Assembly (NCBI RefSeq): GCF_009664365.1
Contig: NZ_CP044310.1
Span: forward strand, 6,015,501-6,079,500
From: Paenibacillus xylanilyticus
GTDB lineage: Bacteria; Bacillota; Bacilli; Paenibacillales; Paenibacillaceae
DNA: 64,000 nucleotides
Direction of reading: 5' to 3'
In this document: piece after piece, positions 25,674 through 33,347 of the stretch
Layout of the letters: each line of letters begins with the position of its first letter
How positions within the stretch are numbered: position 1 is the first letter of the stretch
Made by a program: the position numbers and the translations under genes
Notes under the pieces: generated by a model
What the model was told of the DNA's origin: nothing
The model's database searches: none
Seen by the model: only the letters and a program-made list of their open reading frames with translations

Positions 25674-26009
25674 TTAATCAGCAAAGTAATCTTCAGGCAC
25701 ATAACGAATCTCGGAATTCGCAAAAATCGTAAGGGTTCCACGATCCTTATCGTATGCAACCCGGTCTCCTTGGACATAGTACCAGTGCTTCAGGAGGGGT
25801 TGATCCTTGCGCTGTACGAATCGAAAGACGTTCAGCTCCTGTCTGAGCTCAATGATCTGTTCCACGGTTTGATCATCCAAACCTGTAACGGTGAATACGA
25901 AGCCTTCGCCCTCTTTTTGGAACCGATAGGACAGGGAATCTATTTTGCTATTCGCCAGACCTCGCCCGGTCACCCCATGTTTAACCATAAACCATTCCTG
26001 CTGTGCCAT
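25674..26009 (-). CDS. uncharacterised 111-aa protein
   Basis: I do not recognise this family. The 111-aa protein is soluble, with no signal or membrane segment. It appears as alternating beta segments (LSYRFQKEGEGFVFTVTGL, DRVAYDKDRGTLTIFANSEIRYV), a helix (TVEQIIELRQELNVFRFV) and an aromatic patch (KHWYYVQGD). The ATG at 26009 has AGGGAGG about 10 nt upstream; the longer frame to 26102 overlaps the pirin gene and lacks a site. It lies 55 bp after the pirin gene on the same strand and is followed by a terminator, so the two probably form one transcript. Confidence 0.7.
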   Translation of the reverse strand: MAQQEWFMVKHGVTGRGLANSKIDSLSYRFQKEGEGFVFTVTGLDDQTVEQIIELRQELNVFRFVQRKDQPLLKHWYYVQGDRVAYDKDRGTLTIFANSEIRYVPEDYFAD

Positions 26010-26064
26010 AGACGTATATCCTCCCTTAGTGCTCGTGTCTATTAAATGCTGCGTTCCACTCAAG

Positions 26065-26766
26065 TTAAGGCAAATCAATGAGCATGAAGAACGCGTCCTC
26101 ACTTGCCTGAAATTCCGTGACCTGAGTCTGTTCTACCCTCGCTGTATCGCCAGCAGTTAAATCGTGCTCACCATTCAGTCCGAGCTTACCCTCAATCACA
26201 AAAATATACTGGCGACGTCCCTCATCCTGCTTATATGTTAATGCCTCACCTTTAGTCAAACGGCTTAGATATATGGTCATATCCTGATGAATGGATGCAA
26301 CCCGCGGTCCACCTTCAGGAGATACTACAGGAAGGAGCGCTCCCGTTAGTGCAGCAGGATCAAATGATGTCGTCTCATACGAAGGCTGCAGCCCTCTCGT
26401 CGTAGGCATAAACCAGAGCTGAAGCAAACGTACCTCTTCCGTATCGGATGCATTATGCTCGGTGTGAATCATGCCGCTGCCCGCGGACATTCGCTGAATT
26501 CCCCCAAACGAGGTTACAGCTACATTGCCAAGATTGTCTTCATGACGAAGCTTGCCGTTCAGCACAATGGATACGATCTCCATGTCACTATGCGGATGTG
26601 CACCAAAACCACGCCCAGGTGCAATCACATCATCATTTGCTACCCGCATCGGCCCAAACGCTGTGTTCTCCGCGTCCTGATATTCTCCAAAGGAAAAGGT
26701 GTGACTGCCGCGCAGCCAGCCCCGGTCGAAGCTGGCACGGGCTTCAGATGGAATGATATTAATCAT
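26065..26766 (-). CDS. pirin family protein
   Basis: A 233-aa bicupin of the pirin/YhhW group. Visible: WLRGSHTFSFGEY near the N-terminus, GFGAHPHSDMEIVSIVLNGKLRHEDNLGN (metal-binding HPHxDxE and the second His), SAGSGMIHTEHN (Glu/His), and a degenerate C-terminal cupin. Some homologues have quercetinase activity; the role here is unknown. The ATG at 26766 lies 9 nt after GGAGG, whereas the in-frame ATG at 26775 touches the site. Confidence 0.9.
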   Translation of the reverse strand: MINIIPSEARASFDRGWLRGSHTFSFGEYQDAENTAFGPMRVANDDVIAPGRGFGAHPHSDMEIVSIVLNGKLRHEDNLGNVAVTSFGGIQRMSAGSGMIHTEHNASDTEEVRLLQLWFMPTTRGLQPSYETTSFDPAALTGALLPVVSPEGGPRVASIHQDMTIYLSRLTKGEALTYKQDEGRRQYIFVIEGKLGLNGEHDLTAGDTARVEQTQVTEFQASEDAFFMLIDLP

Positions 26767-26860
26767 AAAGCACATCCTCCGTAATGTTCTTATTTTTTCT
26801 TAGTAGCATACTTATTCTCATTGTACCAAAAGTTTAGGCTTGGCGTCCAAAATAAAAAAA

Positions 26861-26923
26861 CCTTCTCCTGCCAGAGCAGTTCACAAGTATAATTACCCGC
26901 AAACCAATCCAGCAGGAAAAGGC
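26861..26923 (-). terminator. long-loop hairpin with T-run downstream of doxX
   Basis: The minus strand has CCTTTTCCTGC and GCAGGAGAAGG separated by about 40 nt, followed by T7. A second compact hairpin (AGCAGGC/GCCTGCT, 26931-26947) with its T-run on the plus strand lies next to it. Together they close the doxX-like transcript. Confidence 0.55.
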
Positions 26924-26980
26924 TTAAATAGCAGGCTTAGCCTGCTTTTTTATGAAATACATGCTCACAAACGGTGCGTC

Positions 26981-27391
26981 TTATGAACTTGCATTCTGAA
27001 CCTTACCTTGTCTAGCTATCAACTGATCCACCGCGAGGAAGCGGCTGCCTGTGAATAGCAAGGTCAGGGAACCTGCCAGCGTCAGGTAGTCAAATTCAGT
27101 ACCACCAACAAATGGCTGACCTACTTTGGCCGTAAACAGAACCCCTGCCATCAAGACAATAAACAAAGCAGCAAACACACGTGTTCCCAATCCAAGAATC
27201 ATCGCGGCCCCGCCGGCCAGCTCAATAATGGCAACAACGGATGCGAGGAACCCAGGAATACCCATGCTCTCAAAAAAACCTACCGCACTGCTGATTCCAC
27301 CTTCAAACTTGCTCCACCCATGCAATACAAAGATGAGCCCGATCATGATTCTTAAGAAGAACAAGCCAATCTCTACACTCCTGCTATTCAT
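26981..27391 (-). CDS. DoxX family membrane protein
   Basis: A 136-aa protein with four hydrophobic helices, typical of DoxX/DoxD-like proteins: LRIMIGLIFVLHGWSKFEGG in the first helix, ELAGGAAMILGLGTR in the second, and two further helices. DoxX-type proteins are linked to redox homeostasis at the membrane, but no reaction is known for this one. The ATG at 27391 has GAGGAGG 9 nt upstream. It is on the same strand as, and 41 bp after, the M56 protease gene. Confidence 0.85.
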   Translation of the reverse strand: MNSRSVEIGLFFLRIMIGLIFVLHGWSKFEGGISSAVGFFESMGIPGFLASVVAIIELAGGAAMILGLGTRVFAALFIVLMAGVLFTAKVGQPFVGGTEFDYLTLAGSLTLLFTGSRFLAVDQLIARQGKVQNASS

Positions 27392-27432
27392 GTACATCTT
27401 CCTCCTCGACATTAAAGTGTGTCACATTCAAT

Positions 27433-28293
27433 TTATCCGATCGACCAAACAAACAAAACTGACATCAACAAAAACACTGTCGCCGACATTAATATGGCGA
27501 ACCACGGGAGAGCCAGCTCAACATCTTGTTCCGGATCGAGCAAACGAGAGATGCGCACATTCACCGACGTATCGGCAAACGAGGATTGCACAGCCATCTC
27601 CCTTACGCGCCATGGTTCCGGACAAGCGCGGATCAGCTTGAGCAAGGCACTGCCAATTCCCGCTGCATTTCCCGTACGTTCAATTGCTTCATTATCGGCT
27701 AAAATTTCGCGGACGATATGATATTGTTTTGAAGTATGCTTCAAAACAGGAATATACGGCATCATCATGGCAAACACCGACAGCAGCGTTGTCTTCAACG
27801 GATCACGGTGCCATAGATGATGTACTTCATGATACACAACAGCTGCTTCTTCTTCAGCATCGAGCATACCGAGCAACCCCGTCGAGAGAACAATGTAAGG
27901 CCTCCATAAACCAATCGTAAAAGCAATCGGTGACTGCTTGTCCACGACGATGAACCCCGGTTGTTGGAGATGGCGGTACTTGACCTCAAGTGCTCTGGAC
28001 ATTTCTTGGTTCTCGATCGCATGGAGCTTGCGTACAGCTGCTCGCGTCTTCATCATTCGATGCATGAACAGCCAGCCTGTTCCTCCAAAGGTTAGCACGA
28101 CAAGCAGCATCAAAAAGTGGCCTACCGACAACCATCCCATACGGCTCATCCAGTGATTGCACAGCCAGAGCAGATTAAAGGGAATGTCCCAGCCAAACAG
28201 TTTGTACATGGCGTACATAAACATTTGAATGAACACAAGTAGCGGAATGCCAAACCCGACAGTAAACAACAGTTTCGAGCGGGCCTTCCACAT
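27433..28293 (-). CDS. M56-family membrane metalloprotease (BlaR1/MecR1-like)
   Basis: A 286-aa membrane protein with hydrophobic helices at about 10-30, 55-75, and a last one at the C-terminus. The zinc protease motif HEVHH is in VVYHEVHHLWHRDP, and the downstream EILADNEAIE helix supplies the third ligand region. It lacks the penicillin-binding sensor domain of BlaR1, so it is a short M56 protein. Family logic: the protease cleaves or inactivates the BlaI repressor encoded just upstream. The ATG at 28293 follows the blaI-type stop by 1 nt. Confidence 0.88.
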   Translation of the reverse strand: MWKARSKLLFTVGFGIPLLVFIQMFMYAMYKLFGWDIPFNLLWLCNHWMSRMGWLSVGHFLMLLVVLTFGGTGWLFMHRMMKTRAAVRKLHAIENQEMSRALEVKYRHLQQPGFIVVDKQSPIAFTIGLWRPYIVLSTGLLGMLDAEEEAAVVYHEVHHLWHRDPLKTTLLSVFAMMMPYIPVLKHTSKQYHIVREILADNEAIERTGNAAGIGSALLKLIRACPEPWRVREMAVQSSFADTSVNVRISRLLDPEQDVELALPWFAILMSATVFLLMSVLFVWSIG

Positions 28294-28294
28294 A

Positions 28295-28711
28295 TCAGTC
28301 GCTATCCTTTTTCCATTGTTTGATCTTCTGCTCCAGACGTTCAATCAACCCCGCATCGGCTTCATCCAGTGCATCCAGCATGTGGCTCACTGCAAGTGCA
28401 CCGAATTCGTCTACCAGTTCATGCGACAGCTCCTTCGATTGGTCGTTCATAAACTCCTCCTTGCTCTGTACAGGGTGATACAGTGACGTCCGGCCCTTCT
28501 GTGTTTTGCGAAGCAGACCCTTGTCCACGAGCCGGTTCATAACCGTCATGACGGTATTAAAATTAACATCTTTATCTTGTTCAAGTGCTGTTTGCACCTC
28601 ACGGATGCTGCTACCTGGACGCGCCCATAAGATATCCATAATCTTCGCTTCCAGCGGGCCAAAAAAACGATTCAGCCCACGCTCACCCACTTTAAAATTG
28701 TGTATTTTCAT
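28295..28711 (-). CDS. BlaI/MecI/CopY family repressor
   Basis: A 138-aa winged-helix repressor: LEAKIMDILWARPGSSIREVQTAL, the recognition helix NFNTVMTVMNRLVDKGLL, a wing, and a dimerisation tail. It pairs with the M56 protease gene. Its ATG has AGGGGTG upstream, and a dyad (28728-28744) lies in the leader, suggesting autorepression. There is no beta-lactamase or copper ATPase gene adjacent, so the regulated stress is unknown. Confidence 0.9.
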   Translation of the reverse strand: MKIHNFKVGERGLNRFFGPLEAKIMDILWARPGSSIREVQTALEQDKDVNFNTVMTVMNRLVDKGLLRKTQKGRTSLYHPVQSKEEFMNDQSKELSHELVDEFGALAVSHMLDALDEADAGLIERLEQKIKQWKKDSD

Positions 28712-28727
28712 GTTCAGACACCCCTCA

Positions 28728-28744
28728 CACTACCCATTGTAGTG
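28728..28744. promoter_or_regulatory. dyad operator before the BlaI-type gene
   Basis: CACTAC and GTAGTG flank 5 bp (CCATT). It lies 17 bp before the start codon. BlaI-family operators centre on TACAnnTGTA-like dyads, so this is a reasonable self-operator. Confidence 0.55.
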
Positions 28745-28866
28745 CCATCAAACGAGAAGTCAACCTCTATGTCAGCTATTTATTGTAAATGATTTGTAAA
28801 TTTGTTTTCCATTTCAGAATATCACTGGGATCATATATGAGAAGCCAGCTCGGCTGCAAAGACAGC

Positions 28867-28909
28867 AAAAAGACTGGACAGCCCTGCATTCTCTGCAGTC
28901 ATGCCCAGC
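28867..28909 (-). terminator. terminator after katA
   Basis: The minus strand folds CTGGGCATGACTGCA against TGCAGGGCTGTCCAG with an AGAA loop, followed by TCTTTTT. It lies about 60 bp after the catalase stop. Confidence 0.7.
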
Positions 28910-28969
28910 CTTATCCGTATTCATTTATTACCTACAAGCTTATGAAAAAATATTAATAATGTCTCTTAT

Positions 28970-30430
28970 TTACGGTCTGCCGGATGGCATGTATGCCGAG
29001 ATATCTACACCCAGTCCACGAGCCAGACGTCCGCCAAGCTGTCCATCAGCCTGGAAGAAGTGACATAATGCACGCATCTGCGTCTGGGCCGGAACACCTT
29101 TCAGGTCATTAATCAGATTATCAATCAGATTATTCTGTTCTTCGGCCGTGAAGGAACGGAACAATTCGCCTGCCTGCGTGTAATCATCGGTTTTCTCAAT
29201 TTTCTCCCGTGTAACATGACCGTGCAGCGGCACCTGAGTATCCCGGTATGCCGGATCTTCCTGTGGACTGCTGGAGGAGCTGTTCGGCTCATAATTCACA
29301 GGGGAGGGATCCTGATTCACATTCATGAGTCCATCGCGCTGATGGTTGCGAACCGGTGCATACGGGCAGTTCACCGGAATCTGCAAATAGTTTGGTCCAA
29401 GGCGGTGACGCTGGGTATCCGGATAGGAGAACAGGCGTCCTTGCAGCAGTTTATCCTCAGATGGCTCAATCCCAGGCACCAATGCACTTGGCGAGAAAGC
29501 CGCCTGTTCGACTTCAGCGAAGAAGTTTTGCGGATTGCGATTCAGGGTCATGGTTCCTACCGTTTGAAACGGAATGATATCTTCCGGCCAGGTTTTGGTT
29601 GGATCAAGCGGATCAAATGAGAAATCATCCATCTGCTCCGGCTTCAGAAGCTGTACCTGCAGCTTCCACTGCGGATACTGGCCATTTTTGATATGGTCAT
29701 ACAGATCCCGGGTAGCGTGGTTGAAGTCCTGTCCTTGCACTTCAGACGCTTCCTGACGAGAGAAGCCGCGCACACCCTGTGCAGACTCCCACTTATACTT
29801 CACGTAGTGGATCTCGCCTTGCGCATTAATCCATTTGAAGGCGTGCACACCGAATCCATCCATCTCACGGTAACTCGCAGGCGTACCCAGATCAGAGAAC
29901 AACCACGTCATCATATGTGTGGACTCAGGTGAAAGGGTCATGAAATCCCAGTACCGTGCAGGGTCTTGAATATTCGTATCTGGCGCAGGCTTCAGGGAAT
30001 GCACCATATCCGGGAATTTCATCGCGTCACGGATGAAGAATACAGGCAGATGGTTACCGACAATATCATAGTTGCCTTCCCGCGTGTATAGCTTGACGGC
30101 AAACCCGCGTGGATCACGCGCAGTCTCTGGCGACCCCGTTCCGTGAATTACCGTGGAGAAACGGACCAGTACAGGTGTTTCCGTACCAGGCTCCTGGAGG
30201 AAATCCGCTTTGGTGAACTCTTTCATACTGTTCTCCAGGGTAAATACCCCATGAGCACCCGCGCCTCTGGCGTGCACGACCCGCTCCGGAATACGTTCAC
30301 GGTCAAAATGGGCAATCTTCTCGATCAAATGATAATCTTCAAGTAGAGTCGGTCCTCTTCTGCCTGCTGTGCGGGAATTCTGGTTATCACCCACGGGTGC
30401 TCCCTGGTTCGTTGTCATATGTTCTGTCAT
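28970..30430 (-). CDS. katA: monofunctional haem catalase
   Basis: A 486-aa clade 3-type catalase converting hydrogen peroxide to water and oxygen. Visible: FDRERIPERVVHARGAGAHGVF with the distal His (VVHARGAG), VRFSTVIHGTGSPE, GNHLPVFFIRDAMKFPD with the distal Asn, and the proximal haem Tyr in RLFSYPDTQRHRLG. Length matches the small-subunit catalases. A PerR-type box (30510-30524) precedes it, so peroxide should induce it. The ATG at 30430 is preceded by GAGGAGG. Confidence 0.97.
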   Translation of the reverse strand: MTEHMTTNQGAPVGDNQNSRTAGRRGPTLLEDYHLIEKIAHFDRERIPERVVHARGAGAHGVFTLENSMKEFTKADFLQEPGTETPVLVRFSTVIHGTGSPETARDPRGFAVKLYTREGNYDIVGNHLPVFFIRDAMKFPDMVHSLKPAPDTNIQDPARYWDFMTLSPESTHMMTWLFSDLGTPASYREMDGFGVHAFKWINAQGEIHYVKYKWESAQGVRGFSRQEASEVQGQDFNHATRDLYDHIKNGQYPQWKLQVQLLKPEQMDDFSFDPLDPTKTWPEDIIPFQTVGTMTLNRNPQNFFAEVEQAAFSPSALVPGIEPSEDKLLQGRLFSYPDTQRHRLGPNYLQIPVNCPYAPVRNHQRDGLMNVNQDPSPVNYEPNSSSSSPQEDPAYRDTQVPLHGHVTREKIEKTDDYTQAGELFRSFTAEEQNNLIDNLINDLKGVPAQTQMRALCHFFQADGQLGGRLARGLGVDISAYMPSGRP

Positions 30431-30509
30431 CTCTGCATCCTCCTCATGATGGCCTCATGCCTGTGTATCTATTATTTAAATCATATTCGTCATTACTTTA
30501 AATATACAT

Positions 30510-30524
30510 TTAGACTTGATCTAA
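30510..30524. promoter_or_regulatory. PerR-type box of katA
   Basis: TTAGACTTGATCTAA is a 7-1-7 dyad. It differs from the dps box at 62473 by one base and lies just upstream of TATATT (30506-30501), a likely -10 on the minus strand. Confidence 0.8.
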
Positions 30525-30650
30525 CTGTTAAAATGATTCTAACATGTCCCATAGAGAATCTGCATGAGTTTCGCATGAGGTTATCATGAGTATCCTGATC
30601 GTTTCATGAATGAAGGATGAACATCTGCTTATGTCATAAATAACTAGAAA

Positions 30651-30673
30651 TAAAAAAAAGCGGACTAATCCGC
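30651..30673 (-). terminator. terminator overlapping the response-regulator stop
   Basis: Minus-strand GCGGATTAGTCCGC (5-bp stem, TTAG loop) is followed by T8. The hairpin uses the last codons of the response regulator gene. Confidence 0.8.
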
Positions 30674-31471
30674 CAGGCGGTAGCCCACTCCTCTTACTGT
30701 AACAATATATTGCGGGGAAGCTGCGTTATCTCCAAGCTTTTTGCGCAAGCTTTTGATATGAACATCAACTACATTGCTTCCACCCGTAAAATCAGTCTCC
30801 CAAATATCGCTGAGCATCTCCTCCCGGGAAATGACAGCTCCTTTGGCATCAATCAGCTTCAGCAGCAGATCGTATTCGGTCTTCGTCAAGTGAATCCGCT
30901 CATTGTCCCGCTGAACACTCATCCGCTCCCGATCCAGCCACAGGTCCTTGAAGCTGATCCGTTGCCCTTCCTCAGGCAAGAAGCCGCGCTTCGGCGTAAC
31001 CGGACTATTGCCAATCATGCGCTGCACCCGGTACAGTGCTTCCTGCGGACGGGCTGGCCACACCAGCAGCTCTTCCTGAAGCATGGGTCCGCTTGCGCTG
31101 CCTATCATATTCTCGCCCACCAGATATAGGCAAGGTGCCATACGCTCTGCCTCCCGGTTCAAACGGCTGCTGATGCCAGCGAACGCATCAATCGTTCCAG
31201 CCACAGACAGATCATAGATCAACAGATCAAATACCAGCCGTTCATGAAGATCCGGTTCCCAACGATGAAACACCAATACATCGAAGCAGCTATCCGTCAA
31301 CGCTTTGACCAGTTCATGAACCTGGCCTGGCATCGGACTGATCAGAATGACACGCCGTGTGACAGGACAAGCTTCCACAAAGGGAGCCGGATCAGTAAGA
31401 GCTGGCTTGACCCGCAGCGGCAAACGTCGATCAGACATCCTGATTTTTACTTGATCCGTTTGTTTTTGCAT
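30665..31471 (-). CDS. atypical OmpR-type response regulator
   Basis: A 268-aa protein. The C-terminal winged helix is intact (LTKTEYDLLLKLIDAKGAVISREEML, VVDVHIKSLRKKLGDN, VRGVGYRLAD). The N-terminal receiver-like domain keeps a possible phospho-acceptor Asp (LLIYDLSVAG), but the acidic pair after strand 1 is missing (ILISPMPG) and the Lys near strand 5 is replaced (LLVWPARPQ). Ordinary phosphorelay control is therefore doubtful. The start ATG has GGAGGTG about 10 nt upstream and lies 25 bp inside the 3' end of perR, so it is co-expressed with the peroxide sensor; no histidine kinase gene is adjacent. Confidence 0.85.
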   Translation of the reverse strand: MQKQTDQVKIRMSDRRLPLRVKPALTDPAPFVEACPVTRRVILISPMPGQVHELVKALTDSCFDVLVFHRWEPDLHERLVFDLLIYDLSVAGTIDAFAGISSRLNREAERMAPCLYLVGENMIGSASGPMLQEELLVWPARPQEALYRVQRMIGNSPVTPKRGFLPEEGQRISFKDLWLDRERMSVQRDNERIHLTKTEYDLLLKLIDAKGAVISREEMLSDIWETDFTGGSNVVDVHIKSLRKKLGDNAASPQYIVTVRGVGYRLAD

Positions 31472-31842
31472 TCCCCGCAGACACCTCCAAAGACCACATG
31501 AGCGTGATCAATTGCATAACCGGTTTCCTCGGCCACCTGCTGCATCCACGCCGAAGGGACCTCTGTCATAACCTCATCCACTTTGCCACAGACTTCACAC
31601 ATAATATGCTGGTGGTCATCCATGCGAGCATCATATCGGCTGGCAGTCTCACCCAGCTTAAGCTCCCGGATCAATTCTTTGTCCGTTAAATAACGCAGCG
31701 AATTATATACGGTGCCATAGGCGAGATTATAGCCTTGTTCGACCAGACGGTTCATCACGTCTGCAGCAGTCGGATGGTCTTCCGAGTGGCGTACTACATC
31801 ATATACGGCCTGTCTTTGTATCGTCAGATTTAGAGTTTTCAC
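31447..31842 (-). CDS. perR: Fur-family peroxide-sensing repressor (PerR type)
   Basis: A 131-aa Fur-family protein. It has a winged helix with DHPTAADVMNRL and TVYNSLRYLTDKELI, two zinc CxxC pairs (C82/C85 and C122/C125), and regulatory metal ligands H23, D71, H77 and H79, equivalent to H37, D85, H91 and H93 of B. subtilis PerR. The position of the fifth ligand, D104 in PerR, aligns with Ser by my ungapped alignment, which deserves a check. A PerR-like box overlaps its own -10. Nearby katA and distant dps carry the same box. Its 3' end overlaps the response regulator gene. Confidence 0.85.
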   Translation of the reverse strand: MKTLNLTIQRQAVYDVVRHSEDHPTAADVMNRLVEQGYNLAYGTVYNSLRYLTDKELIRELKLGETASRYDARMDDHQHIMCEVCGKVDEVMTEVPSAWMQQVAEETGYAIDHAHVVFGGVCGECKNKRIK

Positions 31843-31939
31843 GGCAATTCTCCTTTATTAATCCATTCCAAAATATATACGATGACACAGCAATCCATCG
31901 ATCGCTATGATTCCCAGAAACATTGAAACAAATTTTGAT

Positions 31940-31954
31940 TTAGATTAAGTATAA
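31940..31954. promoter_or_regulatory. PerR-type box of perR
   Basis: TTAGATTAAGTATAA matches the katA and dps boxes at most positions. On the minus strand it contains the perR -10 (TATACT), fitting autorepression. It also lies upstream of the divergent cyclase gene. Confidence 0.75.
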
Positions 31955-31977
31955 ATCTTAATGTATAATGAAGTCAA
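31948..31977 (-). promoter_or_regulatory. perR promoter
   Basis: On the minus strand TTGACT (31977-31972) and TATACT (31953-31948) are separated by 18 bp, with the PerR-type box covering the -10. Confidence 0.7.
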
Positions 31978-32116
31978 TACGAGTCTATTACCAGAAAACT
32001 TATATTAATAATAGACCATTTCCAGCAATCGAATTGCACATTTGCTATAATATGGTTCGCTACTGTGCTCTTTTTCAGATAAAATATAGTAATGTGCGTT
32101 AAAGGAGGGCTGTTCA

Positions 32117-33241
32117 TTGTTAAGCACGTTCTTTATTAATATCTGTGTCATGATCACATTCATGTACATATCCGGAATTATTGCCAAATACTATAACATT
32201 CGTGTTCCGTTCCCCTCATTACGTGTGCAGATAATCGGCGGCTTCCTGTTTGGTATCTATGGTACTGTGCTGATGAACTATTCCTTCCCTCTTAATGAAG
32301 ATACCATAGTGGACCTGCGCCATCTTGCGATTGTTACAGCCGCAGTGTATCTGGGAGGTCTGGCATCGGTCATCTCTGGACTTGTCATCTCCATCCTGCG
32401 CATTGCCATCTTTGGTCTGTCGTCTCCAGCGATTGATGCCGGTTTCGTCATGACTTTAATCGGTTTATCCGGTGTATATTTTGCCTATGCTTCCTGGTCG
32501 AGATTAACCAAAATCATAACGATGAACCTGCTGGGCATAACACTGATCTTTGTGATTCTGGTGCTGAATTCCAGCAGCATGAATTCATTAATGAAAGTAT
32601 ATCCGTTACAAATGACGATTTCTTTTGTCGGTGGGATCTTTATTTATTTTATCGCCGAATTTATTAATAAATCGAATGAGATGTTATTCCTTCTGGAACG
32701 CAGAGCATCCACAGACCATCTCACCAATCTCAGCAATCGCCGTCAGTTTGAGAAATCCCTGGAACTGCAGCTGGAGCGTGCCCGGGAAAACAGACAGAAG
32801 CTTTCCCTGCTTGTCATTGACATCGACCGCTTCAAAAAGGTGAATGATACGTACGGTCACAGTGCTGGAGACGCTGTCCTGAAACAGCTGGGGCAATTAC
32901 TTATCGAACATTCGCGATCAGCTGACATGGTCTCACGTAACGGTGGCGAGGAATTTGCAATCCTGCTGCTGGACTGCGGCAATCATCAAGCCCTGGCCAT
33001 TGCCGAATCCATCCGACAGTCTGTTGAAAAGTATCTCTTCGCTCTGCCAGATGGCACAACCATTCGTCTGACCATTTCGATCGGGGTAGCCGTCTTTCCG
33101 GATCATTGCGACGAGCAGGATGATGCTGACTTCTTCGAGCAGGCAGACCGTGCATTATATGAAGCCAAAAATACCGGGAGAAATCGGGTCTGCGCCATTC
33201 CGAAGCGATCCAAGGTGCTTATTGGCAATCGTCTGCTCTAG
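32117..33241 (+). CDS. membrane diguanylate cyclase (5TM-LYT sensor + GGDEF)
   Basis: 374 aa. Residues about 1-185 hold five to six membrane helices of the 5TMR-LYT sensor type (AIVTAAVYLGGLASVISGLVIS is characteristic). A GGDEF domain follows at about 195-355: DHLTNLSNRRQFE, IDIDRFKKVNDTYGHSAGD, the active-site GGEEF, and SIGVAVFP. It should make cyclic-di-GMP at the membrane; no RxxD inhibitory site is visible five residues before GGEEF (the sequence there is ADMVSRN). It begins with TTG at 32117, preceded by AAAGGAGGGC. It diverges from perR across a 274-bp region. Confidence 0.9.
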   Translation: MLSTFFINICVMITFMYISGIIAKYYNIRVPFPSLRVQIIGGFLFGIYGTVLMNYSFPLNEDTIVDLRHLAIVTAAVYLGGLASVISGLVISILRIAIFGLSSPAIDAGFVMTLIGLSGVYFAYASWSRLTKIITMNLLGITLIFVILVLNSSSMNSLMKVYPLQMTISFVGGIFIYFIAEFINKSNEMLFLLERRASTDHLTNLSNRRQFEKSLELQLERARENRQKLSLLVIDIDRFKKVNDTYGHSAGDAVLKQLGQLLIEHSRSADMVSRNGGEEFAILLLDCGNHQALAIAESIRQSVEKYLFALPDGTTIRLTISIGVAVFPDHCDEQDDADFFEQADRALYEAKNTGRNRVCAIPKRSKVLIGNRLL

Positions 33242-33251
33242 CCTAAAACAC

Positions 33252-33305
33252 AAAAAAGGATGTCCCGCAGTTAAGCCTAATGATGGCTGCGGGGCATCCT
33301 TTTTT
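33252..33305. terminator. bidirectional terminator between cyclase and aldo/keto reductase genes
   Basis: AAAAAAGGATG(T)CCCGCAG pairs with CTGCGGG(G)CATCCTTTTTT around a 16-nt loop. It has a U-run on both strands and ends two convergent genes. Confidence 0.88.
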
Positions 33306-33347
33306 ACCATTTAGTTTGCAAACTGCACCTTGAAAGGCTGCTAGCCA

